Assembly (NCBI RefSeq): GCF_003605195.1 | Contig: NZ_QYOS01000018.1 | Span: forward strand, 1 to 64,000 | Length of the DNA stretch: 64,000 nucleotides | Reading direction: 5' to 3' | From: Aurantiacibacter odishensis | GTDB taxonomy: Bacteria > Pseudomonadota > Alphaproteobacteria > Sphingomonadales > Sphingomonadaceae | In this document: one piece after another, positions 17,069 to 25,972 of the stretch | How positions within the stretch are numbered: the stretch's first letter is position 1 | Layout: the number at the start of each line of letters is the position of its first letter | Program-made: the position numbers and the translations under genes | The notes under the pieces: generated by a model | Told to the model about the DNA's origin: nothing | Databases searched by the model: none | What the model saw: only the letters and a program-made list of their open reading frames with translations

Positions 17069-18606
17069 CGCAACAATGCCTCCAGGTTGGAGAGGCCATC
17101 GCCGATTTCCTGCTCCAACGTACGTAATTCCTTGATGATGTCGATGGGTTTCTCGTGTGTGACTTCTTCGTGTTCGACCTCCTTGTAGCGGTTGAGCGAA
17201 AGGTCGTAGGTGCCGGTTGCAGCGATCTCTTCCTTAGTAACGGTGAAACTCTGCGCTGTGCGCGGGTTCTCGCGCTCTTCGTCCTCCCGCTTGCGCCAGC
17301 GGATCAGCACATCTGGTAGGTTATTCTTGGCATGCTCACTTTCGGCCAACGTCTCGCGAGGGACTGGCCCTTGTTTCTCAGGTGGCACCAAGTCTGCGCG
17401 TTTATCATCCAGACTTAGGCCATCAGCTTGGAGATCATAGAACCAGACTTGATCCGTTCCGCCCACGCTGGTCTTGGTGAAGAACAGCACGGCGGTCGAC
17501 ACACCCGCATAAGGTTTGAACACACCTGAGGGCAGCTTCAGCACGCCTTCGAGCTTGTGCTTTTCAACCAGAAGCGTGCGCAGTTCCTGGTGCGCCTTGG
17601 AGGATCCGAACAGTATGCCGTCCGGCACAACCACTGCCGCGCGCCCGCCCGTCTTAAGTAAGCGCAGGAACAGGGCGAGGAATAGAAGCTCGGTCTTTTT
17701 GGTCTTTACGATCTGCTGGAGGTCCTTGGCGGTCGCATCGTAATCGAGCGATCCGGCGAAGGGCGGGTTGGCGAGGATCAGGCTGTACTTGCCCGCGTCC
17801 TTACCATGCTCTTCGGCTAAGCTGTCGCGGTAGCTTACATCAGGATTGTCCACCCCGTGCAGCGTCATGTTCATGCTGCCGATACGCAGCATGGTGGGGT
17901 CAAAATCAAACCCGTGGAACATGCCATTGTGGAAGTGGTACCGCAGCTTCTCGTCACGGAATATCTGCGGGTGATTGTCGCGGAGATACTCGCCCGCTGC
18001 GACCAAGAAGCCCGCCGTGCCGAGCGCAGGATCGCAGATCACGTCGTCGGGCATAGGCTGGGTCATTTCGACCATAAGACGGATGATGTGACGAGGCGTG
18101 CGGAACTGGCCGTTGGTGCCGGCGCTCGCGATTTTGCCGAGCATGTATTCGTAGAGATCGCCCTTCGTGTCGCGATCATCCATCGGGATTTTGTCGAGCA
18201 TGTCGACGGTCTTTGCGAGAAGTGCGGCGTTGCTGAAACCAAGCCGCGCGTCCTTCATGTGCTCGCCGTAGCTGGACCCTTCTTCGCCAAGCTCTCGAAG
18301 AAACGGGAAGACGCGCTCGGCCACTACATCCATCATCTCGCGCGCTTCGAAGTTCTTGAAACGCGACCAGCGAAGATCGGAATAGGGACGGCCCTGATCG
18401 TCGTTGCCTTCAGGAAAAATCCGTCGTTCCATAGGGATGCCGAGGTTCGCTGCCTTGTTCTCCTCAAGAGTATGCAAGTCATCGAGCCGTTTGATGAAGA
18501 GTAAATAGGTGATCTGCTCGATTACAGACAGCGGGTTGGAGACGCCCCCCGACCAGAAGGCATTCCAAATTTGATCGACTTGATTTCGGATTTCACCGGT
18601 GAGCAT
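17065..18606 (-). CDS. hsdM: Type I restriction enzyme, DNA methyltransferase subunit
   Basis: This 513-residue N6-adenine methyltransferase opens the operon. The N-terminal HsdM domain (VDQIWNAFWSGGVSNPLSVI) is followed by the SAM-binding motif I DPALGTAGF at 192-200 and the catalytic motif IV NPPF at 280-283. All are intact, so host DNA should be protected. The neighbours follow with ATGA overlaps in the order hsdM, hsdS, Abi-like, hsdR. The start at 18606 fits the family N-terminus; no clear promoter was identified upstream. About 200 bp upstream lies a tRNA-Met 3' fragment on the same strand. Confidence 0.95.
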   Translation of the reverse strand: MLTGEIRNQVDQIWNAFWSGGVSNPLSVIEQITYLLFIKRLDDLHTLEENKAANLGIPMERRIFPEGNDDQGRPYSDLRWSRFKNFEAREMMDVVAERVFPFLRELGEEGSSYGEHMKDARLGFSNAALLAKTVDMLDKIPMDDRDTKGDLYEYMLGKIASAGTNGQFRTPRHIIRLMVEMTQPMPDDVICDPALGTAGFLVAAGEYLRDNHPQIFRDEKLRYHFHNGMFHGFDFDPTMLRIGSMNMTLHGVDNPDVSYRDSLAEEHGKDAGKYSLILANPPFAGSLDYDATAKDLQQIVKTKKTELLFLALFLRLLKTGGRAAVVVPDGILFGSSKAHQELRTLLVEKHKLEGVLKLPSGVFKPYAGVSTAVLFFTKTSVGGTDQVWFYDLQADGLSLDDKRADLVPPEKQGPVPRETLAESEHAKNNLPDVLIRWRKREDEERENPRTAQSFTVTKEEIAATGTYDLSLNRYKEVEHEEVTHEKPIDIIKELRTLEQEIGDGLSNLEALLR

Positions 18607-18809
18607 TTATGTGGCTTTCGGTTGAGATGAAGTGATGCACCTTCATTCCGCCTTTTGCCACTGATTGCAAAGCACAATATGGGTTTGAATGGGGAGGAAT
18701 CAGGTCGCATGGGCCTTGATGCGAAACAGGTTTCTTAGCGGAACCCAAGATCTTCCCACAGCCGAAAGCTCTTTCAGCTGCAAAGCTAGCGATGTCCTAC
18801 TGAAAGAGG

Positions 18810-18855
18810 TGGTGCCGCTTACAGGACTCAAACCTGTGACCTTATCATTATGAAT
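18810..18855 (-). repeat. 3' half of an elongator tRNA-Met (attachment-site scar)
   Basis: On the minus strand the sequence reads TTCATAATGAT, then AAGGTCACAGGTTTGAGTCC, TGTAAGCGG and CACCA. This is the anticodon loop with CAT, a variable loop, an intact T-arm (ACAGG/CCTGT) and the acceptor 3' strand with CCA. The D-arm, 5' acceptor strand and 5' anticodon stem are missing; homology stops at the anticodon loop. Such fragments form when an island inserts into a tRNA gene. It cannot be a working tRNA. Confidence 0.75.
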
Positions 18856-19124
18856 GGAGAATCCGCTGAGGGGGCTTTTTCAGTGGCACAGGAGAATACC
18901 TGGATCAGAAAATCGAACCAGTCGAGTATCCAAACCTTAAATTTGGAGTCCGGCAGTAGGACCGATCTTCGCGGCCGAAATTGGGCCGAAAGCGGAACGT
19001 CGCCTTTTGATGGTCAGACACGAATAAGCGGACAAGCGCAGCTGAATATCCCCCTGCTCCGATCTCTCTCACAACAAGCATAGACCTCACGCAAACCAAC
19101 CCGCATTTGACACTTGCCGTCTTT

Positions 19125-19140
19125 ATGGTATCGGTCACAT
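19125..19140 (+). promoter_or_regulatory. LacI-type operator, site 1 (TonB receptor gene)
   Basis: ATGGTATCGGTCACAT ends 32 bp before the ATG of the TonB receptor. It is identical to site 2 (25405-25420, opposite strand) and closely related to sites 3 and 4. The half-symmetric form ATGnnAnCGnTnnCAT with a central CG is typical of LacI-family operators. Confidence 0.75.
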
Positions 19141-19172
19141 CCAGAACAGATAACGAAGTTTGGGAGGTTTGT

Positions 19173-22028
19173 ATGACAAGGGAAAAAATCGCATTTCGCG
19201 CGAATCGTTTGGCCGTGGGTGCGGTCACATCGGTTTCGTTAATGGCACTCGCTGCGCCGGCCCTCGCGCAGGATGAAGGTGCAGCCGCAAGCGACAATCA
19301 GGGCACGCCAATCGTCGTGACGGGTTCGCGCATTGCGCGCGACGGCACGAATGCTCCCACCCCAGTCACCATGGTGGGCGACGAGTTGCTCGAACAGCGC
19401 GCTGCCACCAATGTGGCCGATACGCTGAACGAACTTCCGCTTTTCCGCCCTCTCGTCACCCCTGCAACGCAGCAGGCCGTGGGCGGAAACGTTGGGGCAA
19501 GCGTACTTGACCTGCGCGGCCTTGGCGGCGAACGCACGCTGGTGCTGCTGGACGGCAAGCGCTTCGTCCCCTCGACACAGCGCGGCACCGTCGACATCAA
19601 CCTGATCCCTACCGCACTTGTATCCCGCACCGAGATCGTGACCGGCGGTGCATCCGCAGCCTACGGATCGGATGCTGTCGCTGGTGTGGTGAACTTCATT
19701 CTCGACCGGGACTTCGTCGGTCTGCGCGGCACGGCACAGTTCGGCATCGCCGAAGAGGGCGACAACGAGGAATACTTTGGTTCTCTCGCCTGGGGTACGG
19801 ACTTCGCGGACGGGCGCGGCCACTTCATGATCGCGGGCGAATACAACAAGAACGAGGGTATGGGCGATTGCTACACGCGTGACTGGTGCCCCAACGAAAT
19901 GCAATTGCCTGGCGGTGGGCCGGGATACGCCACGACCGTGCGAGACGGACCGGCGCAGCTGGGCTGGTGGGGGCCGGACGGTCTCGTATCCGGAGGCCCA
20001 GCTGGCGGCCCGTTCCAAGGAACGACGTTCAATCCTGATGGCACCCTCCGCCAGTTCGAGTATGGCGAGGCGCTGACCGGCGGTATCACACACATCCTCA
20101 ACCTTGGTGGCGAAGATTCGCTCTACAATGGGCTTCTCACCGACACGCTGCTGATCCCGGAAGTCGAACGCTACACAATCTACGCCCACGCATCCTACGA
20201 GCTCAGCGATACCATCAACGCGACGCTCGATGCGTCCTATGGCCGTGTGAATGGCCTCGTCAAAGGTTCGCCCCCGCGCGCGGCCTACACCATCCAGCGC
20301 GACAACGCGTTCCTTCCGGACGGCCTGGCCGACCTGATGGATGCAAACGATGTGGGATCGGTCAGCTTGTGGCGCGTCTACCAGCAGGAAGCGCCGTTCC
20401 CGGACGGTCATGGCAATGCCGTGGACGAGACACAGAACGAGACTTTCCGCATTGTCGCCGGACTTGAGGGATCGATCGGTACCAACTGGGACTGGGATGC
20501 CTATTACCAGTACGGCAACAACGATTTTCGTCAGGACTACCGCAACAACTACGTCAATTCGCGCGGCGTGCTCGCCGTCGATGCAGTGAACACGGAATCC
20601 GGCGTGCAGTGCCGCGTCAATGCGGACGGGAACGCAGCAAACGATGTTCCGGGCTGCGTGCCGCTGAATCCATTCGGGCGCGGAAACGTGTCGAGCGAAG
20701 CGGCAGCCTGGGTCTTCGCGGACGGTTTCCAGACAGCTGAAACGGATCAGCACGTGGTGGCCGCCAACATCCGCGGCGATCTTGTCGAGCTTCCGGGAGG
20801 GACACTGGCCATTGCAGGCGGCGGGGAATTCCGCAGCGATTCGATGACCGGCGATGCCGATCCGCTTTCCGCTGCCAATGCTTTCTGGTCGTTCAACGGC
20901 AAGGCAATCGAAGGGAAGATCGAAGTCGTCGAGGGTTATCTCGAAGCCGTGGCTCCGATCATTTCCGATGTGCCGGGCGTGAGCCTGCTCGAACTCAACG
21001 GTGCCATCCGGCAGACGCACTACAGCCGCTCCAGTCAGGCCGTGGGCGATTCCAGCGTCGATGCCACGACCTGGAAGCTTGGCGGCATTTACGAACCAGT
21101 GGACTGGCTTCGTTTCCGGGTCACCCGTAGCCGCGATATCCGTGCGCCCAACCTCACCGAACTGTTCGGTCCGGTCACGCTGGGCCGCACCACTGTGGTA
21201 GATCCGCGTGACGGCAGCCAGATCCAGATCAACGGCTTCCAGGGTGCCAACCCGCAGCTGACCCCCGAAAAGGCTGACACCTGGACGATCGGCGCGGTGC
21301 TCACGCCCGATATCAGCTTTGGCCGCCGCCTCAGCTTTTCGGTCGACTATTTCGATATCAGCATCGACGATGCCATCGGCTCGCTTGGCGCCCAGACCAT
21401 CGTGGATCTGTGCAACGCGGGCAACGACGCCCTGTGTGCCCAGGTGACGCGCAATTCCGACGGCCTGCTGACCGAAGTGCAGGACGTGCTGCTCAACATT
21501 GCGCAGCAGGATACCCGTGGTATCGATTTCGAACTCGCCTACAGCTCCAACGATGGCCCGATGGGTTCGGTGGATGCGCGCCTGCTGGCCACGCATTACC
21601 TCGAACTGACGGTCGGCGGCGTCGATCGCGTCGGCCAAACCGGCGCGCGTCCCGGCACGACGCCGGGCGTGCCGGACTGGCTGGTGGACGGCACGGTGCG
21701 CTGGAATCTGGATCGACTGACGGCGGGCCTGCACGCCCAGTATATCCCGGAAAGCATCTGGGAGACGCTGTTTGTCGGGCCGAGCCAGCCGGGCTTCGAT
21801 ATCGATGCGCCCAACAGCGTCAGCGACAACACCATCGATTCCGCCTTCGTGCTCGACTTCAACCTGGCCTACCAGGTCACCGACGAGGTGGAGGTGTTCG
21901 GGGTGATCAACAACGTGTTCGATTCCGACCCGCCGTACGCCGCATCGGCCCAGGGGGCTACCACGCAGGTGTATTACGATCCCATCGGTCGCTACTACAA
22001 GGTCGGCGTCCGGATCCGTCTGCCCTGA
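19173..22028 (+). CDS. TonB-dependent receptor of the catabolic block
   Basis: This 951-residue outer-membrane receptor should import a substrate too large or scarce for porins, driven by TonB-ExbBD. A signal peptide (1-32, cut after APALA) is followed by the TonB box PIVVTGSRI (46-54), a plug domain (about 60-190, LDLRGLGGERTLVLLDGKR) and a beta-barrel ending in GRYYKVGVRIRLP with a hydrophobic tail. The ATG at 19173 follows GGGAGG; an upstream frame lacks a signal peptide. A LacI-type operator shared with the sugar-acid transporter and dehydrogenase operons lies just upstream, so the ligand is probably a sugar acid or an oligosaccharide containing it. Confidence 0.93.
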   Translation: MTREKIAFRANRLAVGAVTSVSLMALAAPALAQDEGAAASDNQGTPIVVTGSRIARDGTNAPTPVTMVGDELLEQRAATNVADTLNELPLFRPLVTPATQQAVGGNVGASVLDLRGLGGERTLVLLDGKRFVPSTQRGTVDINLIPTALVSRTEIVTGGASAAYGSDAVAGVVNFILDRDFVGLRGTAQFGIAEEGDNEEYFGSLAWGTDFADGRGHFMIAGEYNKNEGMGDCYTRDWCPNEMQLPGGGPGYATTVRDGPAQLGWWGPDGLVSGGPAGGPFQGTTFNPDGTLRQFEYGEALTGGITHILNLGGEDSLYNGLLTDTLLIPEVERYTIYAHASYELSDTINATLDASYGRVNGLVKGSPPRAAYTIQRDNAFLPDGLADLMDANDVGSVSLWRVYQQEAPFPDGHGNAVDETQNETFRIVAGLEGSIGTNWDWDAYYQYGNNDFRQDYRNNYVNSRGVLAVDAVNTESGVQCRVNADGNAANDVPGCVPLNPFGRGNVSSEAAAWVFADGFQTAETDQHVVAANIRGDLVELPGGTLAIAGGGEFRSDSMTGDADPLSAANAFWSFNGKAIEGKIEVVEGYLEAVAPIISDVPGVSLLELNGAIRQTHYSRSSQAVGDSSVDATTWKLGGIYEPVDWLRFRVTRSRDIRAPNLTELFGPVTLGRTTVVDPRDGSQIQINGFQGANPQLTPEKADTWTIGAVLTPDISFGRRLSFSVDYFDISIDDAIGSLGAQTIVDLCNAGNDALCAQVTRNSDGLLTEVQDVLLNIAQQDTRGIDFELAYSSNDGPMGSVDARLLATHYLELTVGGVDRVGQTGARPGTTPGVPDWLVDGTVRWNLDRLTAGLHAQYIPESIWETLFVGPSQPGFDIDAPNSVSDNTIDSAFVLDFNLAYQVTDEVEVFGVINNVFDSDPPYAASAQGATTQVYYDPIGRYYKVGVRIRLP

Positions 22029-22067
22029 CTTAAAAAACCGCCAAGCCTGGCGGCGCTGCATTACCAG

Positions 22068-22115
22068 GGCCATCGCTCGTTGCTGTCGCAGCGGCGGGCG
22101 ATGGCCAAGTTTTTT
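22068..22115 (+). terminator. Intrinsic terminator after the TonB receptor gene
   Basis: The arms GGCCATCGC (22068-22076) and GCGATGGCC (22098-22106) are followed by AAGTTTTTT. A second stem CCGCCA/TGGCGG (22038-22053), preceded by A6, could act in the other direction. The next gene starts 15 bp after the T run, so this may work as a partial terminator that lowers its expression. Confidence 0.75.
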
Positions 22116-22129
22116 GAAGGAATACCAAG

Positions 22130-23074
22130 ATGGCCAAGAAGTCCCTTTCCGAACTGCTCGAATCCACCGATCATTGCATTGTCGCACCGTGCGTCTACGA
22201 CTGCGCCTCGATGCGCGCGGTGGAAATGGTCGGCTTCGAGGCAGCCATGCTTTCGGGCGGCGAAGTGTCTATCGCAATGAACGGGGTGATCGACTACGGC
22301 TTTTCCAACCTCACCGATATTGAGTGGATCTGCAGCCGCATCACCCAGACCAACGCCATCCCTCTGGCCGCGGATATCGAGGACGGATTCGGCGGTCCCC
22401 TGGCGGTCTATCGCAGCACCAAGCGCATGATCGCTGCGGGAGCCAAGGCGCTGCAACTTGAAGACAGCGGCGACATGGAAAACTCCACCAGCCTCCTCCC
22501 GCGGGAGAAGTATTACGAGAAGGTCCGCGCTGCGCTGGCGGCCATGGAAGGCAGCGACTGTTTCTTGATCGCGCGCACCAACGCCGATCCTGAAACGGAG
22601 ATGGACGAAGGATGCGAGCGTATGCGCGCCGCCGTCGAGATGGGCGCGAAGATGAGCACCGTGGTGCGCATCTCCACGATGGACCACGCCAAGATCGTTT
22701 CCGAGAAAGTGCCCGGTTGGAAGATGTTTCCCGATGTGCGCGACATCAACGGCAAGCCCGGCGTGACGGCGGAGGACATTTACCCGCTCGGCTTCAACTT
22801 CCTCACCATGCACTACACCCTGAAGGCGGCAATGGACGGAATGCTGGAACACGGCATTCACAACTACGCGCAGCAAGGTTGCCACTATACCTGCCAGAAG
22901 GAAGACGCGACCAAGATCATGGGCATGAGCGCCACGCCGCTGTTCGATCCGCATAGCTACATGGAACTGGAGAGCCGGTTTGGCGGCGACAAGAAGGATT
23001 TCACCATCGTGGGCAACGCGGTCGAGGATTTCCCGGAAGGCTTCGTGCGCTCGAAAATTGACGACCGACTCTGA
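22130..23074 (+). CDS. Isocitrate lyase/PEP mutase superfamily enzyme
   Basis: This 314-residue enzyme has the alpha/beta-barrel of the isocitrate lyase/PEP mutase superfamily, which breaks or forms C-C or P-C bonds next to a carboxylate. Visible family features are VYDCASMRA (near 22-30), the metal-site segment ADIEDGFGGP (81-90), ALQLEDSG (107-114) and FLIARTNADPE. The KKCGH loop of true isocitrate lyase is absent. 2-Methylisocitrate-lyase-like, oxaloacetate-decarboxylase-like or phosphonate activities are all possible. GAAGGA precedes the ATG. Its place downstream of the TonB receptor suggests a 2-hydroxy or keto acid substrate, but this is not settled. Confidence 0.85.
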   Translation: MAKKSLSELLESTDHCIVAPCVYDCASMRAVEMVGFEAAMLSGGEVSIAMNGVIDYGFSNLTDIEWICSRITQTNAIPLAADIEDGFGGPLAVYRSTKRMIAAGAKALQLEDSGDMENSTSLLPREKYYEKVRAALAAMEGSDCFLIARTNADPETEMDEGCERMRAAVEMGAKMSTVVRISTMDHAKIVSEKVPGWKMFPDVRDINGKPGVTAEDIYPLGFNFLTMHYTLKAAMDGMLEHGIHNYAQQGCHYTCQKEDATKIMGMSATPLFDPHSYMELESRFGGDKKDFTIVGNAVEDFPEGFVRSKIDDRL

Positions 23075-23100
23075 GCCGCAGCGTATGTAGCGATTTCAGA

Positions 23101-23130
23101 GGGGCGACGGAGCGATCCGCCGCCCCTTTT
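23101..23130 (+). terminator. Intrinsic terminator after the lyase gene
   Basis: GGGGCG-ACGG pairs with CCG-CGCCCC around an AGCGAT loop, followed by TTTT. It lies 27 bp after the stop codon. Confidence 0.75.
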
Positions 23131-23195
23131 CCGTTGGGGCCGCACGCGACTCGCATTGTGCCCTGAGCTGTCATCACCCATCTTGTGCGGACCTG

Positions 23196-24011
23196 ATGAC
23201 TTATTTGCCTTTTCTCCTTGTCGCCCTGCTCGTTGTCGGTGCCCTTTTGCTTCGGCGCGTCCTGCGGCAGCGCAAGCGCGAGCGACTGCTGGCAACACCG
23301 CTCACTCCCGACCAGCGCGTGATGCTGGAAAGGCTCGTACCGATGGTCCGGCAACTGCCGCAATCGCTGCGCCCTAAACTTGAGGGCAAGATCAACCTTT
23401 TCCTCGATCAGGTCACGTTCCACGGCAACCAGGGACTGGAGGTGAAGGAGGAAATGCGGCTCTCGATCGCCGCGCAGGCCTGCCTCCTCGTGGTCAACAG
23501 TCCGGTATGGTACGAAACCATCAGGACCGTGCTGATCTATCCTGCTGCCTTCTACACCCGCCGCCCCACCCACGATGGCTTCGTAGTCCACGAAAGCGAT
23601 GCAACGATGGCCGGCGAAAGCTGGACGCGCGGACCTATCGTGCTGTCATGGGACCATGCGCTGCAAGGCGGGCTCAACCCGGATGACGGCCACAACGTCG
23701 TCATCCACGAATTCGCGCACCAGCTGGACAGCCTTACGGGCCACACCAACGGCATACCGATCCTGCGAAAGGGGCAGGACTACAGGGGTTGGGAAAAGGC
23801 GATGCTGGATGCGTACCATTCGCACCTGGAGCGTCTGGAAAGCGGGCAAGGCACCCTGATCGATCCCTACGGAGCGATCAACCACCAGGAATTCTTTGCC
23901 GAAGCCACAGTGGCCTTCTTCGAGAAACCCCGCGTCCTGCGCCGGGATGAACCGGCGCTCTATGCCGAACTGGCGGAACTGTTCGCTCTCGATCCCGCGG
24001 AATGGAATTGA
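23196..24011 (+). CDS. mtfA: MtfA-like zinc peptidase (M90 family)
   Basis: This 271-residue protein is a metallopeptidase of the MtfA/M90 family. An N-terminal membrane segment (about 3-19) is followed by a basic stretch and a soluble domain. The zinc motif HEFAH is at 171-175 and a further acidic motif EFFAEAT at 232-238. In Escherichia coli MtfA binds the regulator Mlc and so affects sugar uptake. Whether this homologue touches the LacI-type regulator nearby is unknown. It sits between the lyase gene and the convergent MFS gene and has no copy of the shared operator. Confidence 0.85.
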   Translation: MTYLPFLLVALLVVGALLLRRVLRQRKRERLLATPLTPDQRVMLERLVPMVRQLPQSLRPKLEGKINLFLDQVTFHGNQGLEVKEEMRLSIAAQACLLVVNSPVWYETIRTVLIYPAAFYTRRPTHDGFVVHESDATMAGESWTRGPIVLSWDHALQGGLNPDDGHNVVIHEFAHQLDSLTGHTNGIPILRKGQDYRGWEKAMLDAYHSHLERLESGQGTLIDPYGAINHQEFFAEATVAFFEKPRVLRRDEPALYAELAELFALDPAEWN

Positions 24012-24042
24012 ACCGGGCGCCGCCTTCCCTGTTTCGCGTGTC

Positions 24043-25383
24043 CTAGCCCTGCATTTCCTCGTGGAACCGGCGATAAGGCTTCATCGCTAGCAGCAACATG
24101 ACCACCATGATCGGTGCCGCGCAGCCGATCACGACGCTCATCGAGTAGCGGATCTGGGAGGGGTCCTGGAAGACGAAGTCGGTCATGATGCCGATAACAG
24201 TCGGCCCCACGCCCAGCCCTACCAGCGTGGTGAAAGTGACGTAGACCGCGCTGATCTGCGCACGGGCCCGGTTTGGCACGATCAGTTGCAGCGATGTTGC
24301 CGCGCAGGGGAAGGGCATGTTTCCGAAGAACAGCGTTACGCCCAGCAGCGCCAAAGCCATATATGGCGAAGGCATCAGCGGTGCGAGCACACCAGAAATG
24401 CCCGCGACGGCAAAGCCCGCGCAGGCGACCTTCAAGGGCGCATCGCGGTGCCCCTTAGCGGCGAGCCAGTCGCTGGCGAAGCCTGCCGCCATGACGCCGG
24501 TCATGCCGAAGACGATGAGGACGAGACCGAAGCCCCAGCCGATCTGCTCCGCATTCCAGCCGTAGGTGCGCTGCAACAGCGCGGGAGTCCAGATTGCGAT
24601 CGAATAGGCGACCAGCAGAACCATGGCGAAGCCGATGAACATGGGCACGAGGGCGCGCCACATCCGGCCAATGAGACGCGCGGTGTCCTTCGCCGAAAGC
24701 TGGTCCACCTGCGGGCCGCGCCGCGCGGGTTCGCGGATGAGAAGGAACAGGGGAACCAGCAGCACACCGGGCGCGCCGATCAGGATGAAGGCCGCCTGCC
24801 ACGGCTCCAGGCCTGCAAGCCATCCGCTTTCCAGCATTTCCGAGCCGGTCAGCGCGGTCAGCAGGCTGCCGCCGCCAATGAAGGCGAGGCCCTGTCCGAC
24901 AGGCGCGCTCATCAGGAACCCGGAAACGGGACGGCCCAGCTTGTCTGGCGGAAAATGATCGGAGAGCATGGAAAGGCCCGCGGGCGTCAGGCTCGCCTCT
25001 CCCACGGCGACACCGATGCGGGTGAGAAACAGTTGCCAGTAAGTCTTCGCCAGGCCCGAGGCCATGGCGAACAGGCTCCAGAACAGCAGGCAGATCGCGA
25101 TCAGCCACTTTCGGTTGGTATTGTCTGCCGCGCGGCCCAAGGGGATGCACGCGATGACGTAGAAGATGCCGAAAGCCACGGACTGCAAGGCGCCGAAGGC
25201 GGTGTCGTTCAATCCGAACTCCGCCTTGATGGGCTCCACCATCAGGTTGATGACCGTGCGATCGAACTGTGAGACGACAGAGGCGAGTGCCAGCAGGGCG
25301 ACCAGCAGCCATCCCCGCGATGGCTTGGGCCAAGCGCTCTCATCAGCCGCGCGGACATTGTCGGCAGGAATTGTGGTGGCCAT
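24043..25383 (-). CDS. MFS transporter for a sugar acid (predicted)
   Basis: This 446-residue inner-membrane protein has about 12 membrane segments and major-facilitator signatures: the N-terminal SQFDRTVINLMVEPIKAEFG, then GRAADNTNRKWLIAI for loop 2-3. It resembles the spinster/hexuronate-type carriers. The gene follows gluconokinase by 77 bp on the same strand but has its own LacI-type operator 22 bp upstream of the ATG (site 2), so it can be induced on its own. Together with the outer-membrane receptor it would complete uptake of the substrate. The exact substrate is not readable from sequence. Confidence 0.88.
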   Translation of the reverse strand: MATTIPADNVRAADESAWPKPSRGWLLVALLALASVVSQFDRTVINLMVEPIKAEFGLNDTAFGALQSVAFGIFYVIACIPLGRAADNTNRKWLIAICLLFWSLFAMASGLAKTYWQLFLTRIGVAVGEASLTPAGLSMLSDHFPPDKLGRPVSGFLMSAPVGQGLAFIGGGSLLTALTGSEMLESGWLAGLEPWQAAFILIGAPGVLLVPLFLLIREPARRGPQVDQLSAKDTARLIGRMWRALVPMFIGFAMVLLVAYSIAIWTPALLQRTYGWNAEQIGWGFGLVLIVFGMTGVMAAGFASDWLAAKGHRDAPLKVACAGFAVAGISGVLAPLMPSPYMALALLGVTLFFGNMPFPCAATSLQLIVPNRARAQISAVYVTFTTLVGLGVGPTVIGIMTDFVFQDPSQIRYSMSVVIGCAAPIMVVMLLLAMKPYRRFHEEMQG

Positions 25384-25404
25384 TTTCGGTAATCTCCCTC
25401 TCCG

Positions 25405-25420
25405 ATGTGACCGATACCAT
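25405..25420 (-). promoter_or_regulatory. LacI-type operator, site 2 (MFS gene)
   Basis: On the minus strand the sequence is ATGGTATCGGTCACAT, all 16 bases identical to site 1, and the following C also matches. It lies 22 bp before the MFS start codon, where bound repressor would block initiation. Confidence 0.75.
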
Positions 25421-25459
25421 CGGCACTTGCCGGGGGCAAGCAGTGTGGCTTGGCGGCGC

Positions 25460-25972
25460 CTAGTTTCCGGTGGTCAGGTAGGCCGCAACGGCCTCGGCGA
25501 ATTGTTCTGGCGGCAGTGTCCCGTCGAGAACCATGCAGGCCTCGTCCGAGGCAGGTGGTTCGAACGTGTCCAGCTGGCTTTGCAGCATGGCGGGCGGCAT
25601 GAAGTGGCCGGTGCGCTTCTCCATGCGGCGCTGCAACTCCTGCCTGCCGACCTGTGGCAGGACGAAAAGCAACGGCAGGCCCGATGCTTCACTCATTCGC
25701 TCCCGATAAACGCGCTTCAGGGCTGAGCATGCGGCAACAGCCTGGCCCGACGAAAGCGCGTGAGCGATCGAATCCAGGAAAGGCGCGCGATCCTCGTCGG
25801 TAAGGGGCTCCCCGCGTGCCATCTTTGCGACATTTGCACGCGGATGGTGGTCGTCGCCTTCCACAAAACTCCACTTCAGCCGCTCGGCGAGAGCGCGACC
25901 AAGGGTGGACTTGCCGTTCCCGCTGGGACCGATCACGACCACCCCCCGATAGCGGGGCTTACTCTTTGCCAA
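25460..25972 (-). CDS. gntK: Gluconokinase
   Basis: This 170-residue enzyme phosphorylates D-gluconate to 6-phosphogluconate, the entry to the Entner-Doudoroff and pentose phosphate routes. The P-loop GPSGNGKS lies at 15-22, followed by the family signature FVEGDDHHPRANVAKMARG and LTDEDRAPFLDSI. Length is normal for the GntK/IdnK family. The ATG lies 14 bp inside the end of the upstream dehydrogenase gene. It is the convergence point of the pathway encoded here. Confidence 0.95.
   Translation of the reverse strand: MAKSKPRYRGVVVIGPSGNGKSTLGRALAERLKWSFVEGDDHHPRANVAKMARGEPLTDEDRAPFLDSIAHALSSGQAVAACSALKRVYRERMSEASGLPLLFVLPQVGRQELQRRMEKRTGHFMPPAMLQSQLDTFEPPASDEACMVLDGTLPPEQFAEAVAAYLTTGN

Larger units (their letters stand above)
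18607..19172. other. Intergenic boundary between defence and catabolic blocks
   Basis: These 566 bp contain no gene I can support. They hold the tRNA-Met fragment (18810-18855), probably the hsdM promoter, and the operator in front of the TonB receptor gene (19125-19140). Small open frames here lack ribosome sites and family features. Confidence 0.6.

Noticed and set aside
18810-18855. A functional tRNA gene
   Set aside because: The 5' acceptor strand, D-arm and one strand of the anticodon stem are missing, so only the scar reading is possible.
18850-19083. A 77-codon plus-strand frame after the tRNA-Met fragment
   Set aside because: No ribosome site, no domain, and it crosses intergenic sequence of the block boundary.
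19239-22187. A 982-codon open frame on the minus strand over the TonB receptor gene
   Set aside because: It is a shadow of a GC-rich gene. It is full of His, Arg and Val, has no signal or domain, and the plus strand encodes a complete receptor.
24286-25272. A 328-codon plus-strand frame opposite the MFS transporter
   Set aside because: Gln/Ala/Arg-rich antisense shadow of a membrane protein gene.
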